DNA from: Metridium senile
Lineage: Eukaryota; Cnidaria; Anthozoa; Actiniaria; Metridiidae
Assembly (NCBI GenBank): GCA_949775045.1
Contig: OX459100.1
Span: 8,839,194-8,903,193, forward strand
Reading direction: 5' to 3'
DNA length: 64,000 bases
The translations under genes and the position numbers were made by a program. The notes below the pieces were generated by a model. The model was not told the origin of the DNA. It worked only from the letters and a program-made list of their open reading frames with translations, and did no database searches. Below, piece after piece: positions 33,421 through 46,109 of the stretch. Each line of letters starts with the position of its first letter. Within the stretch, counting starts at the first letter, position 1.

Positions 33421-34435
33421 TGTATGAAGCCGGTGTAACACCAGAAAGAAACTTGTTACATCGAACCTTATTCAATGAAAAGAAAAACCCTATGCTTTTT
33501 TAAAAATAACTTAGATATAAAATATCTATACAGAACAGAACACTTAATTCAGAAACGTCTGTTCAGACTTTATCCTGTCCAAACTTTATCTTTATCCTTT
33601 TTTAGACGATTTTTTTCTCACCACGAAGAAATGTAAATGATCTTTAAACGGTGATGCAGATGTATATGTATATATTGTACTATGTATATGTGATTTATAT
33701 AGTGCAAGACATTTTCATTTCACAACCAGGTGCTGTTTGCAATTGAGTTTCAATACACCTTGTCTTTGCGTTTATTGTTTTACCTTTGTGTAATATTGTA
33801 AGCTCACTCTATAGTTTCATACAAAAACACTCTTGTTGTTTTGTGCAAAAAGGAACGTTAATTGTCTGAGATCCAAGACATTTTCAAGTCACACATTGTT
33901 GTGGCTCTGTATAGTTATCTCTCGTTTTTCACAAAAATAAAAGACGTTTTCCTTTGTTTTGTGCAAAATGGAAGTCGTTTTCCTATGTTTGCGTAATTTT
34001 AATTCTTAATTTGACATTATTTTATATCACATTCTTTTCCTGTTTTACGTTGCTCTTATATGATATTTTGATTATTCAAGGTTAAAAACAGTTTATGTTA
34101 AAAAACCTCTATGTATACATAAGTTTCCATTGTTTTCAAAAAGTTTAATATATCTACCGAAAACTGACATATCAATTTCACAATCAAAACAAAAATGTCC
34201 TTTATTGTTTATGTTGTTATAATAGTAAAATAACTCGTCACAGCAATATTTGACTTAGCCTGCGTGATTAGGGAGAGAAGAAAAAGGGAGAGAAAAAGAA
34301 AGGAAAAGACTTTCCCTCTCTCATTCAATATGGATGACAAACCGTGTTGATTATACAGCCGGGATTTCATGCCTTGGTAATTACTTAACATTTGGTTTGA
34401 TGAACTTCGAAGTGTCGTCATCACCACCTCGGGTC
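33421..34435. other. Intergenic, no gene recognised
   Basis: AT-rich, with weak recurring words such as TTTTGTGCAAAA (33840-33970). A purine-rich stretch occurs near 34270-34310. No supported exon. Confidence 0.35.
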
Positions 34436-34439
34436 CATT

Positions 34440-35345
34440 CAATGTTAATACTGATCACCATCACCATCACCACCAACATCATTATCATCATCATCATCAT
34501 CACCACCAAGATCACCATCGTCATCATCACCACCATCACCACCAACATCATTATCATCATCATCATCACCATCGTTACCAACAAGATCACCATCGTCATC
34601 ATCACCATCACCACCACGATTATCATCACCATCACCACCAAGATCATCATCATCGATATTACCACCATCACCACCAACATCATTATCATCATCATCATCA
34701 TCACCATCGTTACCAACAAGATCACCATCGTCATCATCACCATCACCACCACGATTATCATCACCATCACCACCAAGATCATCATCATCGATATTACCAC
34801 CATCACCACCAACATCATTATCATCATCATCATCATCATCATTACCACCATCGCTACCAACAAGATCAGCATCGTCATCATCACCACCACCATTATCATC
34901 ATCATCATCATCATCATTACCACCATCGCTACCAACAAGATCAGCATCGTCATCATCACCACCACCACCAACATCATTATCATCATTATCATCATCATCA
35001 TCATTACCACCATCGCTACCAACAAGATCAGCATCGTCATCATCACCACCACCACCAACATCATTATCATCATTATCATCATCATCATCATTACCACCAT
35101 CGCTACCAACAAGATCAGCATCGTCATCATCACCACCACCATTATCATCATCTGATCACCACCAACATCATCACCAGTGTCATCGTCGTCATGATCGTCA
35201 TCGTCATGAGGCAAGCATTAATCACTATCATAAGCGTCAACATTGCATCATTGCCGTCATCATTCTCTTCACCTACATAATCATCATCATCATCATCATC
35301 GTCATCAAAACAATTCGTACCACCATCATCATTATCATATAATTG
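34440..35345. repeat. Compound ATC/CAC microsatellite with ~100-bp higher-order units
   Basis: A trinucleotide-type tract of ATC, CAC and AAC in which longer blocks recur, such as ACCATCGCTACCAACAAGAT then CAGCATCGTCATCATCACC, four times. The 273-277-codon frames across it are artefacts of this composition. Confidence 0.95.
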
Positions 35346-35479
35346 TCACTATCTTCTCCGACTCCATTAAAGTGATACCTTATCAAGTCTATAAACAAAC
35401 CGTGTTTGAAATCATGCAGCTATGTCGATAATATAACATGTTTTTGTTGATGTATTATTTCCATAACTTTAATATAATT

Positions 35480-35645
35480 GCCTGCTTGGCACCGCTGGAT
35501 ATATTTGATTGTACGTATGTAATCTCACTATATAACGTAAGTTCTATAGAGTAGTCTAATTTATCCTGTTAGGCACCACTGGATATATTTGATTGTATAT
35601 ACTCTCACTTTCATAACGTAAGTTTTGCCGTCAATCAGGTTACTA
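35480..35645. repeat. Outlying copies of the 36.5-37.3 kb array unit
   Basis: Two copies of GGCACCACTGGATATATTTG, ATTGTA and ATAACGTAAGTT lie about 1 kb upstream of the main array, separated by unrelated sequence. Confidence 0.85.
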
Positions 35646-36485
35646 ATCACTTGCTAGCACTATAAACCTTTAATTTCAATTGTTATGCTGCAATGCTGTT
35701 TCTTTTTACAATTCTTTGACAACCTCCTTTTAATATTGTTTTACAGATGAAAGAAACAAATAAAACATTCCATGTACCTTTTTCGACAGGGCTTCATTGT
35801 TCAAACTATGGTTATAAGAATCGCAGTTATTCGCTTTCCGGTCGAAGAACATTTTTTCACTTTAATATATTGAGGTCAATGCCAATTCTATGGACATCCT
35901 CCTGAATATAAAGACCTTTTTTCACTGCCGTTTCTCTCTACATTTCACAATGAACAAAATCAGCAAAATAGTTATCCATTTTTTTTATAAAACTATCTCT
36001 CTTTTTTGCTCTAAGGTGGTTGTGATAGTTAATGGCAGCAAAAATGTCAACATATCTCGATGCCGTAGCGAGGTCGATTTGAACAAAAATATCCAACAAA
36101 ATGATAGATAATTAACTAAAAAACTTATATGAAGTCGTGTGTATGGCTAAAAATAGGCTTGCTTTTTTGAATTAGTTAAAAAGATCAATTTACCTGACTT
36201 TGAATCGCTTTTCTCCTCCATAATTTCATCGCAGAAGGGCGTGAAGTCGAGCAGTGTAAAGGTCAAAAACAAAATAAAATGCTACTAAAAATTGAAAAAG
36301 GCTAACTATAGTAAAATATAACGTAGAAAACGGTAATTTAGTTGAAAATTCTAGCATTTTACAAAAGAAAAAGATGGAAAAACGACTTTAAAATGCTGTC
36401 AATGAAGTTGTAGTTTTGTCCTTAGCGACGGAATGTTTTTCCTCTGTTTGCATAATAAGCCTCATTCCCGTGCACTATAAAGGCT
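35646..36485. other. Intergenic, no gene recognised
   Basis: Separates the outlying and main parts of one repeat array. No supported gene. Confidence 0.35.
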
Positions 36486-36489
36486 TTGG

Positions 36490-37285
36490 TCTATAGAGTA
36501 GTTTAATTTACACTGTTAGGCACCACATTTGATTGTATATACTCTCACTATATAACGTAAGTTCTATAGAGTAGTTTAATTTACCCTGTTAGCCACCACA
36601 TTTGATTGTATATACTCTCACTTTCATAGCGTAAGTTCTATAGAGTATTCTAATTTACCATGTTAGCTAGGCACCACTGGATATATTTGATTGTATATAC
36701 TCTCACTTTCATAACGTAAGTTCTATAGAGTAGTCTAATTTACCCTGTTAGGCACCACTGGATATATTTGATTGTATATACTCTCACTACATAACGTAAG
36801 TTCTATAGAGTAGTCTAATTTACCTAGCTGTTAGCCACCACATTTGATTGTATATACTCTCACTACATAACGTAAGTTCTATAGAGTAGTCTAATTTACC
36901 CTGTTAGCTAGGCACCACTGGATATATTTGATTGTATATACTCTCACTACATAACGTAAGTTCTATAGAGTAGTCTAATTTACCCTGTTAGGCACCACAT
37001 TTGATTGTATATACTCTCAGTTTCATAACGTAAGTTCTATAGAGTAGTTTAATTTACCCTGTTAGGCACCACATTTGATTGTATATACTCTCACTACATA
37101 ACGTAAGTTCTATAGAGTAGTCTAATTTACCCTGTTAGCCACCACATTTGATTGTATATATTCTCAGTTTCATAACGTAAGTTAGAGTAGTTTAATTTAC
37201 CCTGTTAGGCACCACATTTGATTGTATATACTCTCACTTTCATAACGTAAGTTCTATAGAGTAGTCTAATTTACCCTGCGGTAGC
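36490..37285. repeat. Array of ~73/84-bp units, about ten copies, each with a GTAAGT word
   Basis: Units read TAGGCACCACATTTGATTGT, ATATACTCTCACTACATAAC, GTAAGTTCTATAGAGTAGTC, TAATTTACCCTGT. Two unit forms alternate: one about 73 bp, and one about 84 bp that carries the extra TGGATATA segment. Divergence is low. Confidence 0.95.
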
Positions 37286-37435
37286 GCACTTCATGTATGT
37301 GGTTTAATATATACTCGTTATTGAGCAATGAATACTAAATCAAGGGGTTTTAATCTTGGAAAACAGCGGGTCATTATCACTTATTGAATTGCACACCACT
37401 ATTTACATACTTCTTGTTATATTTGTTTTTGTGCA

Positions 37436-37800
37436 AAACACAATGTGAATCGTAGGTTTTATAACCGTACTTTACGCCCGCCGTAGGACGTGTGGACATT
37501 TCTATCTTAATGTTACTCAGTTGAAACGCACAAAAAATCCTCTATATGTCTTGTTTTATTTCTACTTATTAAAACATAATGTGAATCGTAGGTTTTATAG
37601 CCACACTTTACGCCCGCTGTAGGAGTTTGTGGACATTTCTATCTTGATGTTACACAGTTAAAGGGAAATCAATTTCTCCATACTTCTTTTCATATTTCCA
37701 CTTATCAAAACATAATGTGAATCGTAGGTTTTATTTCAATGATACTCAGTTGAGATATGCATCAATTTCTATATACATATTGTTATATTTCCATTTATCA
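37436..37800. repeat. Array of ~130-bp units, three copies
   Basis: Three copies of CATAATGTGAATCGTAGGTT with CACTTTACGCCCGC and GGACATTTCTATCTT, progressively shortened. Confidence 0.85.
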
Positions 37801-38211
37801 ATGATAATATCTAATGAGGGAACCTACTCGCAAAGGCGATTTCAGTAGGACCCTAAAATTGTTCGTTTTATCTTTTTAAAGTTGTAAATTTCAATGGCAA
37901 TGCTTCTCCGTTGGTTCATCGTAGTACAAAAGGAGAGACTTTTTTTTTTATTTGCACTTCTTTTACTCACAGCTTGAATTCGGTCACTTTCTAATTGCAC
38001 TCTACCAAACAGCAGGCTGATAAATGTGAAACTTCGTTGGATTATATTAAACTTCAAGTATCACTATATAATTTTTTTTTTAAATCAACTAATTAAAGCT
38101 TGTTATTTCCAACGCCCTTCAAGGTGGAAAGCATATTTCGTTTTCTAATTTCATTTTACAAGACAGCATGAATGCGTCTGTCTTGGCTTGCCTTAACCTA
38201 ATTTAAAAAAA
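37801..38211. other. Intergenic, no gene recognised
   Basis: AT-rich with poly-T and poly-A runs. No exon seen. Confidence 0.35.
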
Positions 38212-38340
38212 TGGAAACTAGCGAGTAAACTATTATAGGCTGCATCGGTGTTTGATATAAGCGATAGGTAATATAATGAAATTTGTAACACCGTAAAAAA
38301 TGTTGACTTACTTTACTAACGCTTTACCCCTTTCGTCGTA
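38212..38340 (-). mobile_element. Dispersed repeat copy (hammerhead-like family), minus strand
   Basis: The reverse complement matches 46110-46255: GTAAAGTAAGTCAACATTTT, TTACGGTGTTAC, ATTATATTACCTATCG, GATGCAGCC and GTTTACTCGCTAGTTTC. The core region is decayed. Confidence 0.7.
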
Positions 38341-38379
38341 CCTAGTTTTTACTGAAAACGAGGTATTTCTCTGCACAAA

Positions 38380-39720
38380 CAAGAGATATATAAACGGGTT
38401 ATGAAAAAAAGAAAAGAGGATGTAAAAATCTTATACAAGATATGTGACAGGCTTTGTTTTCTAAGAAATTAGAGGCATCTTAGAAAAGAGAACACTGTTG
38501 TGCCATATAAGAGATATAAACTGCTTTTGTGTCGTGGAAAAAAGAGGATGTTACAATCTTAAACAAGATATGTGACAGGCTTTGTTTTCTGAGAAATTAG
38601 AGGTATCTTAGACATTAGAACACTGTTATGCTGGATAAAATATATAAACTGCTTTTGTGTCGTGGAAAAAAGAGGATGTTAGAATCTTTTATAAGATATT
38701 TGACAGGCTTTGTTTTCTAAGAAAGTAGAGGCATCTTAGACATTAGAACACGGTTATACCATATAAGAGATATAAACTGCTTTTGTGCTGTGGAAAAAAG
38801 AGGATGTTACAATCTTATACAAGATATGTGATAGGCTTTGTTTTCTAAGAAAGTAGAGGCATCTTAGACATCCATATAAGAGATATAAACTGCTTTTGTG
38901 TCGTGAAAAAAAGAGGATGTTAGAATCATTTATAAGATATGTGACAGGCTTTGTTTTCTAAGAAAGTAGAGGCATCTAAAACATTAGAACACTGTTATGC
39001 TGAATAAAAGATATGAGTACATTAAATAATAGCCACCTTTGAAATTAGGATCCTGTTATTTTATGTAAGAGATATAAATATACCCTTTGTATTGAGGATC
39101 GAGTACTAGGGGCATCTTATACATTGATATAGAACTCTTTACAAGAGATATGAACTTCCTTTTTACGGGTTTTTGTATGCTTAGAATATCAGACATCTTA
39201 GAATTAGAGCCCTATATGACAGCTTTTGTTTTCTTAGAAACTACCTGTAATAGATATAACTGCTTTTGTGTTAGAGACGAAGACTGGAATGCAGGCATCT
39301 TAGACATTAGAATCTTGTATAAAAATATGACAGCTTTTGTTTTCTTATAAACTACCTGTAATAGATATAACTGCTTTTGTGTTAGAGAAGAAGACTGGAA
39401 TGCAGGCATCTTAGACATTAGAGTCATGTATACAAATATGACAGCTTTTGTTATCTTAGAATATAGAGGCATCGTAGGCAAGTTTAAGAGGAATGTTATA
39501 GGGTCACATTAGAATCCTGAATGAGAGGTCTGCAAGATATGAATGCCTTTGCATTCCTAGAAAACTACAGGCATGTTAGACCATAGTTAACTATGGTTAG
39601 ACATTAGAGTCATGTATAAGATATATGCCAGGCTTTGTATTCTGAGAAACTAGAGGCATGTTAGACATTAGAGTTATGTAAGGGAGATGTCAAGTTGCCT
39701 TTGTATTCCTAGAAAACAAT
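38380..39720. repeat. Array of ~127-bp units, five good copies then decayed ones
   Basis: Units share AGAGATATAAACTGCTTTTG, GTCGTGGAAAAAAGAGGATG, ACAAGATATGTGACAGGCTT, TGTTTTCTAAGAAA and AGAGGCATCTTAGACATTAG. From about 39010 to 39720 the same words persist with heavy divergence. A younger local duplication of about 120 bp (TATGACAGCTTTTGTTTTCT) lies at 39220-39460. Confidence 0.92.
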
Positions 39721-40145
39721 AACGTTATTATACTCAGTGTTATCTGAACGTGAACGTCTTTTATCACTACTATAGTCAACGTACATATAGTGTAATAGTA
39801 CTATGTATGATGATAAACCCATCACAACCATTGTAATACCATCTATAGAAAACCCAAGTGTTAATGTGCAGAAGGAGGAACTCACCCCTAGGGAGGTTAT
39901 CTTATGTTTTTCGGTAGAAAAAAGGCTAATACATCTTTTTGTAATATTTTTGTACTGTTTTTTGTAATCTCTTTTTGTATTTTAATTTCTTTTATTTTTT
40001 TTTAAATTTCTTATCATATATTCGATCTTTTCGTTTCTTTTGATTTTTTTTTGTAATGATTTAAACCAAAATAATTTCTTCTGTGCTTTTGACATAATTT
40101 TGATAGATTTTTTTCGTAGTATAATTTACATTTCCTATTCATTTG
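39721..40145. other. Intergenic, no gene recognised
   Basis: T-rich; no supported gene. Confidence 0.3.
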
Positions 40146-40146
40146 A

Positions 40147-40485
40147 TTTTTTCTGCCTTCTTTTCATATTCTGTACGTACGGCTCTGAAAACAAGTTTCA
40201 TTTTGATATGAAAAGGTTTTTCTATTCCTCTATATTATTTTTATTTTTTATTCGTACTTTGTGGCTTTTTAGGGTTTTTTTTCCACAAAAATACGTCGTG
40301 GAGATATAACTTCATTCTTTATTTTTTGCCTTCTTTTTATATTCCGTACGACTCTGAAAACAAGTTTCCTTTTGATATGTAAGGGTTTTCCATTCCTATA
40401 TTATTCTTATTTTTTATTCGTACTTTGTGGCTTTTTAGGGTATTTTTTACAAAAATACGTCGTGGAGATATAACTTCCTATCTGT
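40147..40485. repeat. Tandem duplication of ~170 bp
   Basis: Both copies contain CTGAAAACAAGTTTC, TTTTTATTCGTACTTTGTGG, CTTTTTAGGG and AAAAATACGTCGTGGAGATA. Confidence 0.92.
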
Positions 40486-41340
40486 GCTTAACGATCATTT
40501 TGGTCAATATTAAATCACGTTGATTGACTTACAACGTCAAAACCTGGTACCACGTAGAGTACATTTAGATAAGGCTAATGACTCCTAAACCCCAACAGAT
40601 TCTTGATTGAAAATAATCACCCACTAAGACTGTTGTCTTGTACTCATATACTCGTATTGTACCCTATATAACGGAGAACTTATACATTGATTAACACTCG
40701 TTAAGCAATGCCAATGTACCATATTTCTAAGAATGCAATAACTTATAAAATACGTGACGAAAAGATGTGAAAACTGAAAACAAATAATGAAAATTCGTTT
40801 TGAAATACAATAAGTCAGAATACAAATTGTTGTTTGCATGCAAACAAGAGAGTTTGAGATTTATATAAAATAAACTATTTAATAGTACTTTAAAATGCAT
40901 TCTTTGCACTTTGTTTTTGTTCTACAAACATTAACAGCAAATAAATTAGTGGACGATTGCGGATTACAACAAGCCAAGATACATAACATACCTTCAAACT
41001 GTTGTTCAATTCTATCTCCTCTTCTCAGTGACAAAAATTGATTTCAATCTATTCGAACGTTTGATCATGCCTTCGAGAATTTTGGATCATGTCAGTTCTA
41101 GAACGTTTAAGCCATCGCTCGATAAAAATGAACGATGTTGTTTGCAAAGGAACGGCTTGAAATTTACAAAGCAAACCCTATTAAGATTTGATGAGTTTGA
41201 ATTCTATCTGTTGTCCTATTGGCAAAGAATGAGTAGAATTCAAACATCTTGGGTACTTGTGTGGGTTTTGTCAGCGTAAGAATACCAACAATACATGGTT
41301 TTTGACATGCTTTTGTTGCTTTGTTTCTTTGTACGTTTTT
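40486..41340. other. Intergenic, no gene recognised
   Basis: Small frames at 40624-40909 and 41028-41279 have no recognisable family and no splice support. Confidence 0.35.
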
Positions 41341-41342
41341 CA

Positions 41343-41540
41343 TCTCTTTTTAAACATCTCTATAGCCAATAAAGGAAAGTGCGCAAATATTTGGTTTCTT
41401 TGCCACACAAAAAAGACATTTTCTCATCTCTATACTATATAAGTGAAGTGCGCAAATATTTGGTTTCTTTGCCACACAAAAAGATGTTTTCCCATTTTTG
41501 TAAACATCTTTATAATACTATATAAGTAAAGTGCGCAAAG
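41343..41540. repeat. Three ~75-bp units
   Basis: Copies of GTGCGCAAATATTTGGTTTC, TTTGCCACACAAAAA and CATCTCTATACTATATAAGT. The third is incomplete. Confidence 0.88.
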
Positions 41541-41866
41541 ATAGCAAGCGCCATGAAATGTTCAATATGAGTCATATTCTCATAATATTATAGGCCATAC
41601 CTTTCTTGAGAATACTTTACTCTGTAGAAAATATACACATTAATATAATACTCCGAAGGAAGGACTAAAGATCGAAAATCTATTTTATTTGCAGTATATT
41701 AAATTAAGAAAAAATCATCTTATAGTAGACTATCATTGAATTCATGGATATTTTAAAGATATGATTTAAGATGTTTTTGTTTTTTCCCTTAGCATTCATT
41801 TCAATTCTCACCATCTATAATAAAATCAGAAACATTCATCCATTCAATCATTAAATAAACACGTTT
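41541..41866. other. Intergenic, no gene recognised
   Basis: AT-rich. No feature supported. Confidence 0.3.
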
Positions 41867-41867
41867 C

Positions 41868-42030
41868 TATATTATTAATTTTTTACGTTTTGTCTCTGAC
41901 AACATTCAAATGCGCGTGCCACGACCACAACCGCCATCACTGATAATCATGAAGGTCCGTGATGGTGGACCGAAACGTCTGATACTTTCAAGTTTTCAAG
42001 TCAGAGACAAAAGGTAAAAAATTAATAATA
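41868..42030. mobile_element. Small element with inverted ends and hammerhead-like core
   Basis: TTATTAATTTTTTACGTTTT and GTCTCTGAC on the left invert to GTCAGAGACAAAAGG and TAAAAAATTAATAA on the right. Inside lies ATCATGAAGGTCCGTGATGG then TGGACCGAAACGTCTG: a GGTCC/GGACC stem followed by GAAACGTC, as in minimal hammerhead ribozymes, with an imperfect catalytic strand. Confidence 0.6.
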
Positions 42031-43295
42031 ATGAATCCTGACTGCAATTTCAGAATTTTTAATACGTTACTAGCTATATGTCTGTATGTTTCTATATCAG
42101 GTGCACTTAGTATATATTTCGATTACCATCATGAAGAAAAATCACAAACTTACATTATTGAACATTTGTATTTTAAAACATACTTCATTACAAAATGTTT
42201 TATTTTTCTACTGCCAAGAGAATCTATTATCAATGAAACCAGCCTAATGTGTATCTTTATAAACCAATATTGTATTTGCCTCAGGGGGAATTCCTAGACG
42301 TCACATCGCGAGCAGTGTTTTTATAAAGACTTGTTTATTTTAATTTCTTTTCAACATCAACATGTCGTGCCAATAATTGCAATATTGGATCGCTGGCTTT
42401 TTTTGAAAGTGTATATTTTAATAAAAACTTGACTCCGCGAGCAAATTTTTCATCGCTTGGCCTTTCTCGTCAGTCTGTTTATGTTCGTAACAACTTCGAT
42501 GTTATAAAACTGCGCGCTATTTTCAGCATCACCATTTTTAGCCGAATTTGAAAAATGAGAAACTCCAATAGATATGTTCAAGTGCCGTCGCTTTTAAGAA
42601 ACTTATAATTGTTTCCTCATTTTAAGTCAAATTTGAAGTGAAAGTGAAAGAAATGTTTTGAAGAGCGCTTTTAAAATATAATTGATTATACAAACTATAC
42701 GAGCGTAAAGTACATTTACGCGCTAAGTCCGTAACAATTAACGCGATTTACCATTGATTTACAATGATTTATCCTGATTTAGGAGGCGCTGATAATCAAA
42801 CCCTAAACCCAGTTTCTATAACCTCCATATTGAAATAAATCATAGTAATTCTAACTAATGATTACTCTTTCAACATCGAAAATTTAGGAATTAAATGAAT
42901 TATAGGATGGACAAATCCATGGCGTCTATTGCATGTATGTGTAGGAAATTGAGAAAAATACTCAGAGAAAAACACTGATTTTTAATATCAAATTTAGAAT
43001 GTCTTTGTACGTTGGAACCATTATCTTGAAAATACTTTTGTAAAGACTACGTTAGGAAAGCTTTAACATGCTGAGCTTTTGCGACTAATCATCCTGCATC
43101 GTGTGCGAATATTTCTCATCTATTTCGATACTTTAGCCATCACCCCAGGCAATATAATTTGGCGGTCAGAATTGCTATCTTGATAAAATAACCCTTTAGT
43201 ATTAGCCTGGATAATAGCGTCTCCGTCGGTGTATATAGAGTTAGTGATATCTTGTTTGCTATGATTACACCAAGGAAGAGAGATCTATCAAGATC
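42031..43295. other. Intergenic, no gene recognised
   Basis: A frame at 42031-42297 has no recognisable family. Otherwise AT-rich unique sequence. Confidence 0.35.
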
Positions 43296-43299
43296 TAGT

Positions 43300-43505
43300 C
43301 ATATATCCCCACTAGGTTTAGCTGTATAAACGGAGGGGCATGAAAAACCACAACAATCTATGATTTCAGTTGAAATATATCTTTTTCGATGATTTCTTTT
43401 TCGATATCCCACTAGGTTTAGCTGTATAAATGGAGGGGCATGAAAAACCACAACAATCTCTGATTTCAGTATTGGAATATTTCTTTTTCGATGACACTGC
43501 AATAA
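43300..43505. repeat. Tandem duplication of ~105 bp
   Basis: Two copies of CCCACTAGGTTTAGCTGTAT, GGAGGGGCATGAAAAACCAC and AACAATCT..GATTTCAGT. Confidence 0.9.
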
Positions 43506-43559
43506 GAAGAGAGATCTATCAAGATTTATTAACGTAAATATTTAATATATTATATAAAT

Positions 43560-44135
43560 ATAATACGTAAATATTCCCAGTCCATTGTAAAGCGCATTGA
43601 GACGATGAAATGCGCTATATAAGCACTTATATGCCAACCCCTCATGATTTCTAACCGTGTAGCTGTGTGTCTTATTAAAATAGCGGCCCTTGCACTTAGT
43701 TGAGTGTAAAGCGCATTGAGACCGCGATGAGAAATGCGCTATGTAAGCACTTGTTACATTATATACCAACCCCTTATGGTTGTAAACCGCGTAGCTGTGC
43801 GTCTTATTAAAATAGCGGCCCTTGCACTTAGTTAAGTTTAAAGCGCATTGAGACGATGAAATGTGCTATATAAGTACTTGCTACATTATATACCAACCCC
43901 TTATGGTTGTAAACCGCGTAGCTGTGCGTCTTATTAAAATAGCAGCCCTTGCACTTAGTTAAGTTTAAAGCGCATTGAGACGATGAAATGCGCTATATAA
44001 GTACTTATTTACCAACCCCTCATGGTTGTAAACCGCGTAGCTGTGCGTCTTATTAAAATAGCAGCCCTTGCACTTAGTTGAGTGTAAAGCGCATTGAGAC
44101 CGCGATGGGAAATGCGCTATGTAAGCACCACATTA
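43560..44135. repeat. Array of five ~120-bp units built on a SINE-like tail
   Basis: Units contain TAAAGCGCATTGAGAC, GAAATGCGCTATATAAGCAC, CCAACCCCTCATGGTTGTAA, ACCGCGTAGCTGTGCGTCTT and AATAGCGGCCCTTGCACTTA. The 'AAGCGC...GCGCTATATAAG' word pair is typical of animal SINE 3' ends. Confidence 0.92.
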
Positions 44136-44334
44136 CATCACATACCTAACCCCTCGTATCTGTGCGTCTTCTTATTTAAACAGTGAGTGTGACCTCAGTA
44201 TTATTCTCAACATAAAGGAAGCGACATGCAGTCATATTCAAACAAGATTTGTCTCAGGCCATTCTTATCTTGTTTGTTATTTGACAAAATCAGATCGTCA
44301 AATACCCTTATATTTAGAATAACCCCAGGCTTTT

Positions 44335-44645
44335 AAATATAAATCGGCTTTCTTCACTACTTTGTAGTCGATACAATAACGAGAAAATGGCACAAAAAGA
44401 GCTTGTCAAAGAGTGTTGTAAAATTATATAAAACGCATCAAAATTGTATGAAATTATCGGTTTTTTGGAGAATAAACTAAATTGGCTTTTTTCACGATTG
44501 AATAGTAACAAAAAAATAGCACACAAAGAGCTTTGAAAACTAGTGTTGTAAATCTATATAAAACGCATCAAAATTGTATGAAATTATCGTTTTTTGGCGG
44601 GGTTATACTAAATTGGCCTTTTCACTATTGAATAATACTTACACC
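44335..44645. repeat. Array of ~130-bp units, about three copies
   Basis: Units share TATAAAACGCATCAAAATTG, TATGAAATTATCG and AGAGCTT..AA..GTGTTGTAAA. Confidence 0.88.
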
Positions 44646-45530
44646 GAAACCGAGAGATCCTTGATAGCATTTTTGTAGAATCATATAAAACTACTGTCAT
44701 AAAAACCTTTTAAAAGTCTTTTTCGTTTTATTAAGCGGGTTCCTTGTTTTATTTGAGCATTACATGACTTTTTTTTTCTATTAAATATTCCCGGCAAAAT
44801 CAAAAAGATGATGATGCAAAAAGGCTGGTATCTTATAGCCAGATAAATGGTACCAATGATAATAAAAAATTAATTTTAGAGCAAATTATAACAGACGAAA
44901 AATGCTAGGAAAACGATTATTTTTACATACCCCTTGTATAAACTTATTAATATTAAAATTACTATAAACCAAATCATCTTATTCGGGTTTTTATACTAGT
45001 ACAAAACAGTGGCATTTTAACAGCGTAATTTTGTATACTGAGTATATTCGACTTTTTCTCCATCTGTATAAAAGCAATTTTGTGTAATTATCTACTTTAA
45101 TCGAGTATTTGCTCAGTATTAATAACCGAATATTGCTTTTGAACATGAGGGGTCCATATCAATGATAAATTGCCACTAATGAATTTCAAGTTGAAAAAAA
45201 AAACTCTCTTTGGTAAAATGATTGGTTTTGAATTTTTTGTAAAGAACACATAGTGAATAATCAGAAACAAATCTATAAACTATGAAATAATATAAGTAGA
45301 GACAATAAAACTACATTTTATGATAACTGAATAATTACATATAACTGAAGTAGATTTATATATTTAAGTGTCCAAGTTCTAGAATAGACCTTTCTTGAGT
45401 TTGAACAGAGTATTACATTCAATAATTGTATACATGCTAGATGGTAACCAATTATTTCTGATATGTTGCAATTAAACGACTCTACAAAATAGATTTGAAA
45501 TGAAAAAAATATTTGTGAAACTGGATGCAT
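44646..45530. other. Intergenic, no gene recognised
   Basis: AT-rich with poly-A and poly-T runs. No supported feature. Confidence 0.3.
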
Positions 45531-45534
45531 TAAA

Positions 45535-45762
45535 AAGCAGTATGCTCAATTTTCAGATTCACCTTCTAGAAAAAAATCCGAGTTGCTTCATGAAATTATC
45601 TATACAAAATCTTTGTAGAGCGGTCTTTCCAGTTGAAACAATGTGTTAAAAATCAGTATGCTCAATTTTCAGATTCACCTTCTAGAAAAAAATCCGAGTT
45701 GTTTCATTCAATGAAATTATCTATAAAATCTTTGTAGAGCGGTCTTTCCAGTTGAAATGTTA
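45535..45762. repeat. Tandem duplication of ~118 bp
   Basis: Both copies contain CAGTATGCTCAATTTTCAGA, TTCACCTTCTAGAAAAAAAT, CCGAGTTG and TCTTTGTAGAGCGGTCTTTC. Confidence 0.93.
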
Positions 45763-46109
45763 ATTTATTTTAGTATTTTTAGCTGAAAAAAAATTCTAAA
45801 AGCTTGGGATTATGTTTGCTCCGATACTGATAACAGAGAAAATATTGATTTGTGCATATAAATTTTAGTTGTCTGAGAAGATTCATTGTGCCGTATTCTA
45901 CTCTAGTTAAGAAACTATTTTTGCAAATATCTATTGTATGTTATTGTTTTAAACCAACTGTATGATTCCTTTGAATCGAGGGAGCATTTCACCAGTCCTC
46001 TGTGAATTCTTCCCAGTTTTGTTTTATTTGCTCGATGAATTACATCAATGTATTGTGAATTGAAATGCATGTTAGGAGTATAAGTGAAATACAATACAAA
46101 CAATCCCTT

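Noticed and set aside
33232..33438. 68-codon frame after the fibrinogen fragment
   Set aside because: It reads through a dispersed repeat with a hammerhead-like core, not a gene.
34334..35214. Two ~275-codon frames (Ile/Thr-rich and Met/Val-rich)
   Set aside because: They follow the compound ATC/CAC repeat on each strand.
36490..37285. Possible CRISPR array
   Set aside because: Units are directly adjacent with no unique spacers, and the genome is clearly eukaryotic.
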